Shown here: positions 33,848-43,281 of the stretch, one piece after another
How positions within the stretch are numbered: position 1 is the stretch's first letter
Layout of the letters: each line of letters starts with the position of its first letter
Assembly: GCF_003265705.1 (NCBI RefSeq)
Contig: NW_020312968.1
Coordinates: 11,089,732 to 11,153,731 of the forward strand
DNA: 64,000 nucleotides
DNA from: Callorhinus ursinus
Taxonomy: Eukaryota > Chordata > Mammalia > Carnivora > Otariidae
Direction of reading: 5' to 3'
The notes under the pieces: model-generated
The model's database searches: none
Seen by the model: only the letters and a program-made list of their open reading frames with translations
Told to the model about the DNA's origin: nothing
Program-made: the position numbers and the translations under genes

Positions 33848-34045
33848 GGGGCGCCTGGGTGGCTCAGTCATTAAGCGTCTGCCTTTGGCTCAGGTCATGA
33901 TCCTGGGGTCCTGGGATCGAGTCCGTCATCGGGCTCCCTGCTCAGCGGGAAGCCTGCTTCTCCCTCTGCCACTCCCCCTGCTTGTGTTCCCTCTCTCGCT
34001 GTGTCTCTCTCTGTCAAATAAATACATAAAATCTTTAAAAAAATA
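33848..34045 (+). mobile_element. Can-SINE, full length, young
   Basis: The head is GGGGCGCCTGGGTGGCTCAG. The body ends TCGCTGTGTCTCTCTCTGTC and the tail is AAATAAATACATAAAATC. Imperfect AT-rich flanks (AAATTTAAATCCA versus GAATTTAAATTCA) are the likely target duplication. Confidence 0.94.
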
Positions 34046-34060
34046 GAATTTAAATTCAAT

Positions 34061-34614
34061 TAACTCAGTTCACTTCATAATTAATTCAGTTAATGAACAT
34101 CCGATTGTTCTAAACTTAACAGGAAAGCACTATTTTGAAGGAAGAAAAAGATGTTTGAAGTTATCTTTTTGACAGTTTAGCTTATATTATACAGGTCACC
34201 CAGAGGCGGTCATCTGGTATCTGACCTGAATCTGGACTTTTTTTTTTTTCCCCCTTTCATTCTCCTGAAGCAGGGAAATAGAATGTAGATGCTGAGAGTG
34301 GATAGCATATGGCTGTTGAATAGTTCTGGAAGGTTTCTTAGAGAACCCAAACCAGGCACGCACAGGTGGTGGTGGACTGAGAGGTTGGAAGGGTCTGCAG
34401 TCAGTTATTTTTGGTGACCGAGCTCTGTGCATTTGGCGAAGTGAGGAGCGAGGGAAAAATCGAGGGGAGGTACTTTTATTGGTCTCAGTCAGGCAAGCTT
34501 CAGGGTACAAAATGACCAGCACGAACTCTGTGGCTTGTCTCTGCTTGTCTCCACGTGCCCCCCTGGTTTCTCCTCAGTCCCCTTCAGTCTGGGTCCTGTA
34601 CCAGCGTGATTGCA
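34061..34614. other. Unique non-coding stretch
   Basis: Nothing recognised. The minus-strand 108-codon frame at 34196-34522 has no family resemblance. Confidence 0.4.
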
Positions 34615-34720
34615 AATTGTCCTCAGGGGTCACCAGTGGCCACCTTACTTGTTGCTAGGTTCAGTGACCTCTTGTGAGTCCCCCATCCACAGCCTTCGAC
34701 GTCACTCATGTTTATCTGGG
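34615..34720 (+). mobile_element. Possible L2-type fragment
   Basis: GGTCACCAGTGGCCACCTTA, TTGTTGCTAGGTTCAGTGAC and CAGCCTTCGACGTCACTCA recall an old LINE segment ('...CCAGTGGCCTCCTTGTTGCTAAATCC...'). Short, so tentative. Confidence 0.4.
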
Positions 34721-35094
34721 CTAGTGTGCCTCTCCACCCGCGCGGTTATTCTGCACCTGTATCCACTCCTCTGGCTCCATGAGAAGGCCCCTGGATTGTC
34801 TATGTAGGGTTTAGTCATTGCTGATGGAATAAGCTCCCGCACGAGCCTCTCCGGGCAAGTGAAAATGGTGGCATTGATTAAAAAAAAAAAAAAAAATCTT
34901 ACTACCTCAAGGCACAAAGGCATATAAATTTCAAAAAGCATTTGCAAAGCGGATCCAAAAAATACTGGGTTTGTAAACACTGAAACGTGGTCCACGCTAA
35001 AGTGGAAAACTTAATCAGAATAGTCCTGTTCCAGCTGGACCACTGAGCTTAATAAACAGAAAACAATGGACAGTGCTGTTAGGACACCATATGA
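34721..35094. other. Unique stretch with A-run
   Basis: A run of about 17 A lies near 34880-34896. No gene or repeat recognised. Confidence 0.4.
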
Positions 35095-35455
35095 GGTGTG
35101 AAATTGCCTAGAACGTGGGCCTTGGCGGGGCCACGGGCTCAGCTGAGCCTTGACAGAAGGGATAAGAAAAGCCATATCCTGCGTGGGGAGTGATGGGTAC
35201 AAAGGCAGGGTCTAAGTGTATGTTCTTTGGAACATAGGAAGACTTAGCCTGACGAGGACAGGCGGTATTTGTTGGAAGCTGGAGGAAGATAAGATAGAGT
35301 AGAGCTAGGTTATGGAAGCAGCTGAGAGTGAGCGGAGGGGTAAATACTTGACAGAAGAGAATATTATTACCGCCATGGACCCGGAGGTAAGAGAATGCTA
35401 GATTTGGAAATTCAAAGACCAGCAAAGTTTAGAGTTGGAGGCATCCTCTAAGGTG
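35095..35455 (-). mobile_element. L2-type fragment, antisense
   Basis: Phrases such as GGAACATAGGAAGACTTAGC, GAAGCTGGAGGAAGATAAG and TATGGAAGCAGCTGAGAGTG have the style of antisense L2 3' regions. Divergence is high and the edges are uncertain. Confidence 0.35.
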
Positions 35456-35467
35456 GGATGGGAAGCA

Positions 35468-35650
35468 CTCCTATTTCTCGAGCCTCTGCTGTACGCCAGG
35501 CACGTGGTGTCGTAGTTCTTACCTTTACAGTAACCTTCGCGGTAGATACCCTTGTTCCCATTTTACACATGACACACTGAGCTCCACGGAAAGGTGAGGA
35601 GCACCTGGGCCAGGAATGAAGTGCAGGGACATCTGACTTCGAAGCACAAT
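35468..35650 (-). mobile_element. MIR SINE, antisense
   Basis: The order GAGCCTCTGCTGTACGCCAG, CTTGTTCCCATTTTACACAT, CACTGAGCTCCACGGAAAGG and GAATGAAGTGCAGGGACATC follows an almost complete antisense MIR. Confidence 0.7.
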
Positions 35651-35654
35651 GAGG

Positions 35655-35745
35655 ATGGAGACCATTTTAGTCTGTTCTTCATTTCGCAGTCCAGAAAACT
35701 GAGACCCAAGAGAGAAGGGACTGTTGAGGGTGACACAAGAGGAGG
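35655..35745 (-). mobile_element. MIR-like fragment, antisense
   Basis: ACCATTTTAGTCTGTTCTTC, then CAGTCCAGAAAACTGAGACC and AGGGTGACACAAGAGG, resembles another antisense MIR core next to the previous one. Confidence 0.5.
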
Positions 35746-36405
35746 AGCCTGGGTGGCTGATGATCTGCGGAGAGAGGCCAGGCTCGAGGCTGCTGCGGGG
35801 GGCAGCTGGGGGTGCCGCGGTAGCTGGCAGCGTAGTGGTGGACCAGAGCGAGAAGGAGACACGGAGCAGTAGGGCATTCCAAGGGGAAGGGGTGCTGGAC
35901 TGATCCCACACTGAGGGATGGCTAGAAAATCATCCCAAGGTTTGAATCCCAGGGAACTGCCACGCACAGAGAAAATCCTCAGTGGAGCTAGTTCTCCGAG
36001 AAAGGCCATGTGCTTCTTACGGAGCGGTCTGACTCTGAAATGACGGGGACACCAAAATATAAAAATCGATGGCACTCGTGAGCTGCCTTCTGTACATACT
36101 GACCGAATACGTGAACAGCCGTGGAAGTGAAAGGTGAAAGTCTGGGAGGAACCAGCCCTTGTCTTTGAAGGGACTGGAACATACCCCAAGAGCCAGCAGC
36201 TCAGCTTGTCCTGAGAGCAAAGGACACCCCCGTTTGCCTCATCTAGTTCATCTGTCACTCTGGGCCGTCCCTCCCACCCCCGGAAAATGACTTAACTCTA
36301 CTCCATAGCTGTCTCTAGTCATCGATTCCCCTCTCCTGCAGGTTCTGGGCCTGGCAGGGGTATTGCTCCCCCACATTTCCCTCACCAAGATTCTTTTTCT
36401 TTCAG
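35746..36405. other. Unique stretch leading to a splice-acceptor-like site
   Basis: Overlapping minus-strand frames up to 231 codons (35563-36258) look random in composition and overlap MIR sequence at one end, so I do not call a gene. The right end is pyrimidine-rich (ATTCTTTTTCTTTCAG). Confidence 0.4.
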
Positions 36406-36533
36406 AATGATTGTCTCATGGCTGGACAGCCTGCTGAACGGTTGAATTGCCTCCATCTTCGGACCACACAGGGGAGATTGTCCCTGGAGCTAAAATACTG
36501 ATCACAGTCATCTTTTGGCCTGACCTGATTGAG
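36406..36533 (+). other. Candidate non-coding exon (UTR or lncRNA)
   Basis: A strong acceptor (ATTCTTTTTCTTTCAG, ending at 36405) and a strong donor (GAG followed by GTAAGG at 36534) enclose 128 bases. Frame 1 reads NDCLMAGQPAERLNCLHLRT and on to a TGA at 36499. Frame 2 holds a 12-codon ATG frame closed by TGA, and frame 3 starts with TGA. If it is an exon, it is therefore a 5'UTR exon with a short upstream frame, or part of a lncRNA. It is not in a recognised repeat. No partner exon is identified. Confidence 0.3.
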
Positions 36534-36894
36534 GTAAGGTGTACTTTTTTTCCTTATGGCTGTCCTGAAGTTGTCATGTTTGTGTCCTTTACCTTTGCCT
36601 CTTGGAGACCTTAATCCATTCTTTTCCCCCAGCTTTTGTGCTCTCATAAGCCTTTCGGAGTGCCCTTCTTCTGTAAATGTGTAAGAGGGCAGAAAAGACT
36701 TTTACAGGATAAAATAATGAGCAAGCTGCTTGGCTCTGAAGAATAAAGCGGAAAATATATTACTCCTCAGATTAAATCAGTAAAAGTACCCTATTTCCAT
36801 AAACACAATATGCAGAGAGTGGATTATGTTAGAGAAGCTGACTAGATTGAAAGGAGTATTATTAAGGCCACTTGAAAAAAATGGAGATAACTTC
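36534..36894. other. Unique non-coding stretch
   Basis: Nothing recognised downstream of the candidate donor. Confidence 0.4.
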
Positions 36895-37060
36895 AATATT
36901 AATAGATTGCTGGCTTTATTCAAGTAAAGAGAATTTAAAACATACAGAGAATTTAAAAGAAAAAAGAAGTCTAGTCCTTCCACTTCCAGAGATAACCCAT
37001 GGTAAAATTTTGATGCATTACTTGTAATATTTATACTACAAATATTTGTACTAATGTGTG
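36895..37060 (-). mobile_element. Old L1M-type 3' fragment, antisense
   Basis: CTTCCACTTCCAGAGATAAC, then CATGGTAAAATTTTGATGCA and a TTACTTGTAATATTTATACT segment, resembles the old L1 3' region ('CCCAGAGATAACCACTGTTAACATTTTGGTG'). Confidence 0.55.
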
Positions 37061-37117
37061 TCTGTGTGTGTTGTTTGTGAGTGTTATGTGTGCTAACTTG
37101 GCTGATATTTGCAAACT

Positions 37118-37320
37118 GAGTAACATTTATCACAGGCTTGCTTTATGCCAGGGTCTATCCCAAGCACTTGACATATATTAATTTATAAATTCTCACAAGG
37201 CGGTACAGTGGGTTTTTGTTATCCCCATTTAAATATAAGAAAACTGAGGTGCAGATAAAGTAAATGACTTGCCCGTGCTCACACAGCTGGTAAACCCACT
37301 CAGCACTTGAACCAGTCAGA
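37118..37320 (-). mobile_element. MIR SINE, antisense, near full length
   Basis: TTTATGCCAGGGTCTATCCC, AAATTCTCACAAGGCGGTAC, TTATCCCCATTTAAATATAA, GAAAACTGAGGTGCAGATAA, GACTTGCCCGTGCTCACACA and GCTGGTAAACCCACTCAGCA appear in the antisense MIR order. Confidence 0.88.
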
Positions 37321-37415
37321 TAAGAAAGCTCATATGAATGGGTTTGTTTGTTTTTGTTTTGTTTTGTTTTGTTTTTTTTGCATACCTCTTTTCCTTAAGA
37401 AGATGCTGATTCCTC

Positions 37416-37621
37416 AGGTCGCCTGGGTGGCTCAGTCGGTTAAGCATCTGCCCCCGGCTCAGGTCATGATCCCGGAGTCCTGGGATTGAGTCCCACTTTG
37501 GGCTCCCTGCTCAGCGGGGAGTCTGCTTCTCCCTCTCCCCCCGCTTGTGCTCTCTCTTTCTATCTCTGTCATTATCTCTGTTTCTCTCAAATAAATAAAT
37601 AAAATCTGAGAAAAGAAAGGC
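37416..37621 (+). mobile_element. Can-SINE, full length
   Basis: The head is GTCGCCTGGGTGGCTCAGTC and the tail AATAAATAAATAAAATCTGA. AGATGCTGATTCCTC (37401-37415) and AGATACTTATTCCTC (37622-37636) form the target duplication with two mismatches. A (GTTTT)n tract lies upstream at about 37347-37380. Confidence 0.94.
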
Positions 37622-37636
37622 AGATACTTATTCCTC

Positions 37637-38084
37637 TTTTTCTGTAGCATCGTTTTAAATGTGTGCTGTTCACTTCCATGGTGATGTGCTGGCTTCCCTA
37701 CCCTGTCTCCTTTTGGGCAACTTTTGTGCACCTTTTGTGCACACCCATGATTAGTTCCCCAGGACATCCTGCTCTAAGTGGCTTGGCTGAGTCAGCGGGA
37801 ACGCGGGAATGTTTCATTCCCGTTTTTGATTCACTCTGCTAATGGTCTTCTCAACAGGTACCAGTTTATATTCTAACTAGTGGTATATGGAAGGGCCTGG
37901 TGACCCTAAGCCCTCAGCAACACTGGTGGTTAGCAATTTGAATACGTTTGTTTGCTAAAAGATTCCAGGTGTCCTTGTTCAGGTCCACATTCTTGCCTCT
38001 GATACTCTAGAGCTGTGGCCTCCTGCCTGGTTTCTCTCTCTCACTTCAGTCCTTTGTCACAAAGGAGTTGCAGGACAGTGGGTA
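37637..38084. other. Unique non-coding stretch
   Basis: CTTTTGTGCACCTTTTGTGCAC near 37720-37741 is a small tandem repeat. No gene recognised. Confidence 0.4.
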
Positions 38085-38262
38085 AGAGGAGCATGGGCTC
38101 TAGAGCTAGATGCCTGCGTTCAAATCACGGCTGTACTACTCGGCCTCAGTTTTCCCATCAATAAAATGGAATTAATACTAAAACCTCTCTTACAATGCTG
38201 CTAGGTGATAGTTGATTAAGGTACTTGAGAACAGTGCCTGACTCTTGGTTAGTTAATTGTTG
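38085..38262 (+). mobile_element. MIR SINE, near full length
   Basis: The full sense order is visible: GGTAAGAGGAGCATGGGCTC, GATGCCTGCGTTCAAATCAC, CTCAGTTTTCCCATCAATAA, AATGGAATTAATACTAAAAC, GAGAACAGTGCCTGACTCTT. The tRNA-like B-box segment GTTCAAATC is intact. Confidence 0.9.
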
Positions 38263-38293
38263 GACGGTACTGTCTTCCAGAAGTACATGCTCA

Positions 38294-38487
38294 GGGGCGC
38301 CTGGGTGGCGCAGTTGATTAAGCGTCCAAATCTTGACTTCAGCTCAGGTTGAGATCTCAGGGTTGTGAGATCGAGGTCCGCATCAGGCTCTGTGATGAGC
38401 GTGCGGTCTGTTTGAGATTCTCTCTCCCTCTGCCTCTCCTGCTCATGCTCTCTCTCTCTAAAAATAAATAATCTTCAAGAGAAAAAG
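38294..38487 (+). mobile_element. Can-SINE, older sub-type
   Basis: The head GGGGCGCCTGGGTGGCGCAG is followed by AAATCTTGACTTCAGCTCAG and TGAGATCGAGGTCCGCATCA, which are older-type positions, and an AAAATAAATAATCTTC tail. Confidence 0.92.
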
Positions 38488-38498
38488 GTCCATATTCA

Positions 38499-38663
38499 GA
38501 TGCCTGGGTGGCTCAGTTGGTTAAGCATCTGCCTTCGGCTCAGGTCATGACCGAGTCCCACATCAGGCTCCTTGCTCAGCAGGGAGTCTGCTTCTCCCTC
38601 TGCCTGCCGTTCCCCCTGCTTGTGCTCTTTCTCTCTCTCTGACAAATAAAATCTTAAAAAAAA
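38499..38663 (+). mobile_element. Can-SINE with small deletion
   Basis: GATGCCTGGGTGGCTCAGTT opens it. The segment between TCAGGTCATGA and CCGAGTCCCA lacks the usual TCCCAGGGTCCTGGGAT. The flanks GGTCCATATTC and GGTCCGTACTC are the likely target duplication. It lies just downstream of the previous SINE. Confidence 0.92.
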
Positions 38664-38884
38664 TGGTCCGTACTCTTAATATTAAAGAAAAGGTTATACT
38701 TGTTTGCAGTGACATATGATTATTATCAAATCTGTAATTCACAGTAATATCTAAAGTGCTCCCATTGTTGTATTGTTTGTGTTGACACTGTGAGCAACCT
38801 AAAGGTGGCGCATAGCCATCCCTGCCTCAGTGGATACTGACAGGTCACGGTAATGAGGAGACAGTAATAACAGGCATGTGAAAT

Positions 38885-39112
38885 AAGTAGAATGTGAGAG
38901 TGCTTTATGAGCTCACAGAGCACTTTCCCACGCATTACTTCACTGGAGCTTCACGACAGAGCTGTGAGGAGCTGGAGCAGCTACTATTAACCTTGCTTTA
39001 TAGAGGAGGAATTAAGGGACTTGCTCACTTAAGCTCATGGAAATGGTCAGTGGTAGAGCCGGGTTTGTACGCAGGCTTTCTGACTATAAACCCTCATTCT
39101 TGGTGCTTCGTG
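38885..39112 (-). mobile_element. MIR SINE, antisense, near full length
   Basis: GAGTGCTTTATGAGCTCACA, CTACTATTAACCTTGCTTTA, GAGGAGGAATTAAGGGACTT, TGGTCAGTGGTAGAGCCGGG and TTTGTACGCAGGCTTTCTGA follow the antisense MIR. Confidence 0.85.
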
Positions 39113-39200
39113 ACATAATGGAAAGCTGAGGGAGGGACAGGTGTCGATACCCAGCTCTAAAATGTGCTAGGAAAGGAAGGAGCCAAGTGGGATACCCCCT

Positions 39201-39375
39201 GGGGTTGGGGGGAGGAGGGAGGGACCCAGTGAGGCAGTGGGAGGCAGAGGAGGAGGGAGGGGGCTTTCTCCTTGGAGGGGGGAGGGGGCTTTCTCCTTGG
39301 AGGGGGGGGGGGGGAGGCAGAGGAGGAGGTAGGGGGCTTTCTCCTTGGAGGGAGGAGGGAGGGAAGGGATGGAGG
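39201..39375. repeat. G/A-rich minisatellite
   Basis: A GGGGGCTTTCTCCTTGGAGG unit occurs three times (from about 39260, 39285 and 39334), set in GGAGGCAGAGGAGGAGG-type purine sequence. A 13-G run lies near 39302-39314. One strand is almost all purine apart from the CTTTCTCCTT islands. The glycine-rich open frame across it is an artefact. Confidence 0.9.
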
Positions 39376-39954
39376 ATGTAGACTCAGATGTTTGACTTAG
39401 AAAGGAATATTTGAGGGGGCTCCAGACTTAGGACCTGAATATAACTCGTGAAGGAGAAAGAAGAAAGTATTTGTTGAGATTAAGAGCAGTGGGTTTGCAG
39501 TTTTTGATTTGAGAAAGAGGAGCTATTCAGAATAGCCCAGGTGTGAAATAGACCAGGGAATCCGAAGGGCTGCCAAAGACCTTTGCGGCCCAAGAGGCAG
39601 GACCCGGATAATGTTGCTCAGAAGTTGAGTACTGCAGTACCATATTTATGCACTGTTGTCGTGGGGTGCTGGGTGTTTTAATGAGTGGAGAAGCAAGCAG
39701 TGGTTCTCAGTTTTTGGTTCTAGAAACCTTGTCGGAGGTTGTGCTTATCATCAGGCAATGGGTCCATGAAGAAGGGAGAGGGTAGATGATTTCTTAAAGA
39801 AATCTGTGAAATGAGGTTTTAGATTTCATAGATGCTTCTAGAAGTCCCTTTCTACCACACTGTTTCCTGATTCATCTTCAATCTACACTGAGTCTCCTGT
39901 CTGTGACCCCGTCTACTAGACAGTTTACCCTTTTTATGTTACGATCTAGATACT
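39376..39954. other. Unique stretch
   Basis: A CAGTGGTTCTCAGTTTTTGG segment at about 39701 may be a MER-type element end but is not followed by a clear match. No gene recognised. Confidence 0.4.
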
Positions 39955-40138
39955 TTCTTTGATTACTTTGCTTACTATCACAAGTAATGTATATCGACTG
40001 TAGAAAAATTAAAGATACGTAGACAAAAAAGATATATTTAACACACAAAATCCTACCACAATTAAATACCCACTGTTAATGTTCTTCCAGAGGCTTTACT
40101 ATATGTATATGCCTAAGTAAGATTTTTAGATATAAAAA
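39955..40138 (-). mobile_element. Old L1M-type 3' fragment, antisense
   Basis: TCACAAGTAATGTATATCGA, AAATCCTACCACAATTAAAT, ACCCACTGTTAATGTTCTTC and ATATGTATATGCCTAAGTAA follow the old L1 3' region. The fragment continues after the SINE nest as CTTGATATACTGTAAACTTC. Confidence 0.6.
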
Positions 40139-40155
40139 TTCAACTTGCTTTTCTT

Positions 40156-40571
40156 TTCTTTTTTTTTTTTTAAGATTGATTTATTTGAGGGGCGCCTGGG
40201 TGGCTCAGTCGTTAAGCATCTGCCTTCAGCTCGGGTCATGATCCCAGGGTCCTGGGATCGAGCCCCGCACCGGGCTCCCTGCTCAGCAGGAAGCCTGCTT
40301 CTCCCTCTCCCACTGCCCCTGCTAGTGTTCCCTCTCTCGCTGCGTCGACGTCTCTCTGTCAAATAAATAAATAAAACCTTCAAAAAAAAAAAAAGATTAT
40401 TTGAGAGAGAGAGAGAGAACAGGGGGAGGGGCAGAGGGGGAGAGAGAATCCTAAGCAGACTCCACGCTGAGTGCGGATCCTGAGGCGGGGCTCGATCCCA
40501 CGACCCTGAGATCATGACCTGAGCCAAAATCAAGAGTCTGACGCTCAAGTGACTGAACCACCCATGTGCCC
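40156..40571 (-). mobile_element. Can-SINE (outer) carrying a second SINE
   Basis: Outer element: T-rich tail complement at the left, GAGAGAGAACAGGGGGAGGG body, and a GACTGAACCACCCATGTGCC head complement at the right. TTCAACTTGCTTTTCTT is repeated exactly (17 of 17) at 40139-40155 and 40572-40588. An opposite-strand SINE interrupts it at 40191-40394. Confidence 0.95.
40191..40394 (+). mobile_element. Can-SINE (inner), young
   Basis: GGCGCCTGGGTGGCTCAGTC head, TCGCTGCGTCGACGTCTCTC body and AATAAATAAATAAAACC tail. Flanking GATTGATTTATTTGAG and GATTATTTGAG are the duplicated outer-SINE tail. The inner copy is younger than the outer one. Confidence 0.95.
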
Positions 40572-40639
40572 TTCAACTTGCTTTTCTTGATATACTGTAA
40601 ACTTCTCTCCGTATCAGTGGTCACGGTCATGGCGGCATA

Positions 40640-40780
40640 ATTTTTCTTATTTTTGAAGCATAATCGACGTACAGTGTTGTTTGTCTCAGGTATATGACAG
40701 TGATTTGACAAGTTTATACATTACTCAGTGCTCATCACCATCTGTCACCATACAACATACATGGCAATGCATATCCTCCT
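40640..40780 (-). mobile_element. L1 3' end piece, antisense
   Basis: ATTTTTGAAGCATAATCGAC, GTACAGTGTTGTTTGTCTCA and ACATTACTCAGTGCTCATCA match the complement of a carnivore L1 3'UTR. Confidence 0.75.
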
Positions 40781-41279
40781 GTTCTTGAGGCTGCTCTTAA
40801 TGATCTTTAATATAAATTCAGGAAAGAGGTTTTTAACATGTATTACGTGAAAAATCTGAGCCAGTTTACAAATTCCACTGGCAGTACGCAAGAGAGATTT
40901 TTCCCACACTCTTCTTAATATTAAAGTGGAATTAAAAAACCTTAATCCAGTTTTGTGGACAAGTGAACCTTTGTCATATATTTACGAACCATTACTATTT
41001 CTCCTGTGAAGTCTCTGTTCCTCTCCTTTGTGCGTATCTCCAGAGGGACATTTGCTTTTTTTGTTAGTAACTTGCAAGAGAGTTTTTATTGTAAAATATC
41101 TCTTATTATAAAAATATTACAAGTTTTTATGTCCTTTGCCTTTGAGTTCTGTATGGTGTTTTTAAAAGGAAGTAAATACGTAATTTTTGGTAGTGAACTC
41201 TTTCGCCTGTCGTTCCCATATAGACTAGGAAGCCGGAATGCCTTTAAGTGTTCCCCCTGCAGTTGGCCCTTTGCATAGC
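40781..41279. other. Unique AT-rich stretch
   Basis: No gene or repeat recognised. Confidence 0.4.
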
Positions 41280-42046
41280 AGAATGACCTCTTTCAGGTGT
41301 TGTGCCATCCCCGCACACCCCTGCCTGAGCTGTCAAGGCAGTCTCCTTACTGTGGCCTGCAAGGCTCTACCTGCTCTCCAGCCTCACCTCTGTTACTCTC
41401 TGTGGATCACGGTGTTCCAGCACCCCTGGCCTCCTTTCCATCCATGGAACGTGCCAGCCTCTTTCCTGCCCCCAGGACTCTGCAGGTGCTGTTCCTTTGT
41501 TCGTGAGCATACGCGCACGTACACAGACACACGCACTCACGCTTGTGCTCACACACATCACTTGCGGCTGACTCTGTCTCATTCAGAGAGGCGGTTCCCG
41601 AGAGAGAGCCCCAGAACAGGCTGCTTGGGCCCTCCTGGCTTCCCCATTCCCCAGCTCCATGCCCTTGGACCCCTTCACCTCTTCCTCCCCTGGAACATCA
41701 CAGTCGTCATCATAATAGTCCTTACTTAGAGCTGTTGGGAAGCGTAAATGGTCTTCGAAATCAACCCCGTGCCCAGAAGTGCACATCAGTGGTTCACTGT
41801 CCCTGTTATTTTCCGGTTCTCGGAGAGTGCTGTCCTGTCCAGCCTTGGTCATTCCCTCTGGCATTCTCCATCTCATAATCCCCTTTTATTGCGTTGAGAC
41901 TTACCAGTGTGCAATTATTTTGCGTTGATTTATTTTGTCCTGTTTTCTTGGCTAGTTTGTGGCTCCCCGGGGACAGGGGCTGAGTCTTTGTTGTCCACAG
42001 CTAGGTTTCTGGTGCTTTGCAACATTTGTAGAGAGAATGAATGAAT
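41280..42046 (+). mobile_element. L2 LINE 3' end, best preserved in window
   Basis: The sense order is long and clear: GGCCTGCAAGGCTCTACCTG, CTCTCCAGCCTCACCTCTGT, AACGTGCCAGCCTCTTTCCT, CTCTGCAGGTGCTGTTCCTT, TGGCTCCCCGGGGACAGGGG, CTGAGTCTTTGTTGTCCACA and a terminal AGAATGAATGAATA. A CA-rich tract (41510-41562) and a MIR-like piece interrupt it. The 163-codon plus frame here is a repeat by-product. Confidence 0.88.
41695..41800 (+). mobile_element. MIR-like piece inside the L2 block
   Basis: ATCATAATAGTCCTTACTTA, GAGCTGTTGGGAAGCGTAAA and CCCCGTGCCCAGAAGTGCAC recall the MIR 3' half. It sits between parts of the L2 3' end. Confidence 0.45.
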
Positions 42047-43211
42047 ATCAACATGTCCAACCACAGACTGCATAGACATTCACCTATGTTGTGTTGTTGT
42101 TTTATGGTTTTATTTCGCGTTTTTAAATAGTTGATCTGTGTGAAACTTAATTTGAAGTATGGTTTGAAATACAAATGCAAATTAATTTTTCCCCACATGA
42201 AGTAGGCAATTGCAATTTCTGTCTTTTTTGTTGTTGTTGTTTTTTGAGAGAGCTCCAACCCAGATTCCTTAGGGACTCTGATGTTGTTTCTTGTTTGTTT
42301 GTTCATCTCTCCTTGGGTAGTCCTTTTGCAAAAAGTAAATGCAGAAACTGTTCATTGACTTGAGCCAAACTCCTCATGAGCGTGCTGGCCCAGGACCAAG
42401 AAAGATGCTCCTGGGGTCACTTCCCATGGCCCGAAGTAAGACATGATGTTAACTGACTTAGGAACTTGTGGCATTTGTTCAATATCTAATGCTACTAAAC
42501 CGGCTGGATATTTCAGGCAACCCTGTTTTAGATATTCTGTCTCCCATTTTTAAAAAATTACTGAAATCACTGAAAATTACTTCCACATTCTCCTGACTAA
42601 ATTACTTTTCCTCAACTGCCTCTTGCATTTAGATGAGAGATGAATATGCCTCGGTAGACCATGTGTTCTGATTCTTGGTTTGGAAAGACTGGTCACCATT
42701 CTTTTCCAGATTTTACCTTTCGTCGTTAAAATTAATGAAAAAACGAGACCTACCCATTGTCAGAAAACATGTATACAGAAAAAAACCTGACTCTGGGATT
42801 CTACCTTCTGGATCACCCCTTCATATAACCCCTCTAAGTTTATTATATGTCCTACCAGGCTTTTTTTTTTTACGCTTAGATCTTTACACATGTGCACGCG
42901 CGTGCGCACACACATTCACTTACTCTCTCCCTCTCCACCCACCCCCTGCAAATACTTGCATGCTTTTCCTGAACAATGTCCTAAACCCACTTTCTTAGAC
43001 ACATCAGTAGGCTTTCAAAACACTCGAAGCCTTTCTTCCCCAGCTGGTAATATGCGAGAGAAGTTACTAAGTGCTCTTTTCCCAGGGCTTTAAACCCCAG
43101 GTCCTGCTTGGCTTGTGTGAGTCACTGGGTGTAATCTTCCAGAGGGCAGGGGCGGCTCGGGCACACTCAGGAATGTGGTGGAATCTGATAAGGATTTCCG
43201 TCTCACTGCAG
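42047..43211. other. Unique stretch with Z-DNA-type tract
   Basis: A perfect 30-bp alternating purine-pyrimidine tract lies at 42886-42915. No recognised gene or repeat elsewhere in it. Confidence 0.45.
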
Positions 43212-43281
43212 AGGAAGAAATCAGGACTCAGAAGGGAAGCCAGCGGGATGGGAGAGGGGACATTCTTCTCTGTCCGTGAGG
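43212..43281 (+). other. Weak candidate exon
   Basis: A CCGTCTCACTGCAG acceptor precedes 70 bases and a GAGG/GTAAGC donor follows at 43282. Two of the three frames are open, for example RKKSGLRREASGMGEG. The pyrimidine tract is short and no family match is seen. It could easily be chance. Confidence 0.15.

Noticed and set aside
35563..36258. 231-codon minus-strand open frame, the longest without N
   Set aside because: It overlaps MIR sequence at one end, other frames on both strands cover the same bases, and no domain or family motif is visible.
39187..39381. Glycine-rich 64-codon frame
   Set aside because: Translation of the G/A minisatellite.
41238..41729. 163-codon plus-strand frame
   Set aside because: It falls within the L2 3' end and a CA-rich tract, and the peptide is a by-product.
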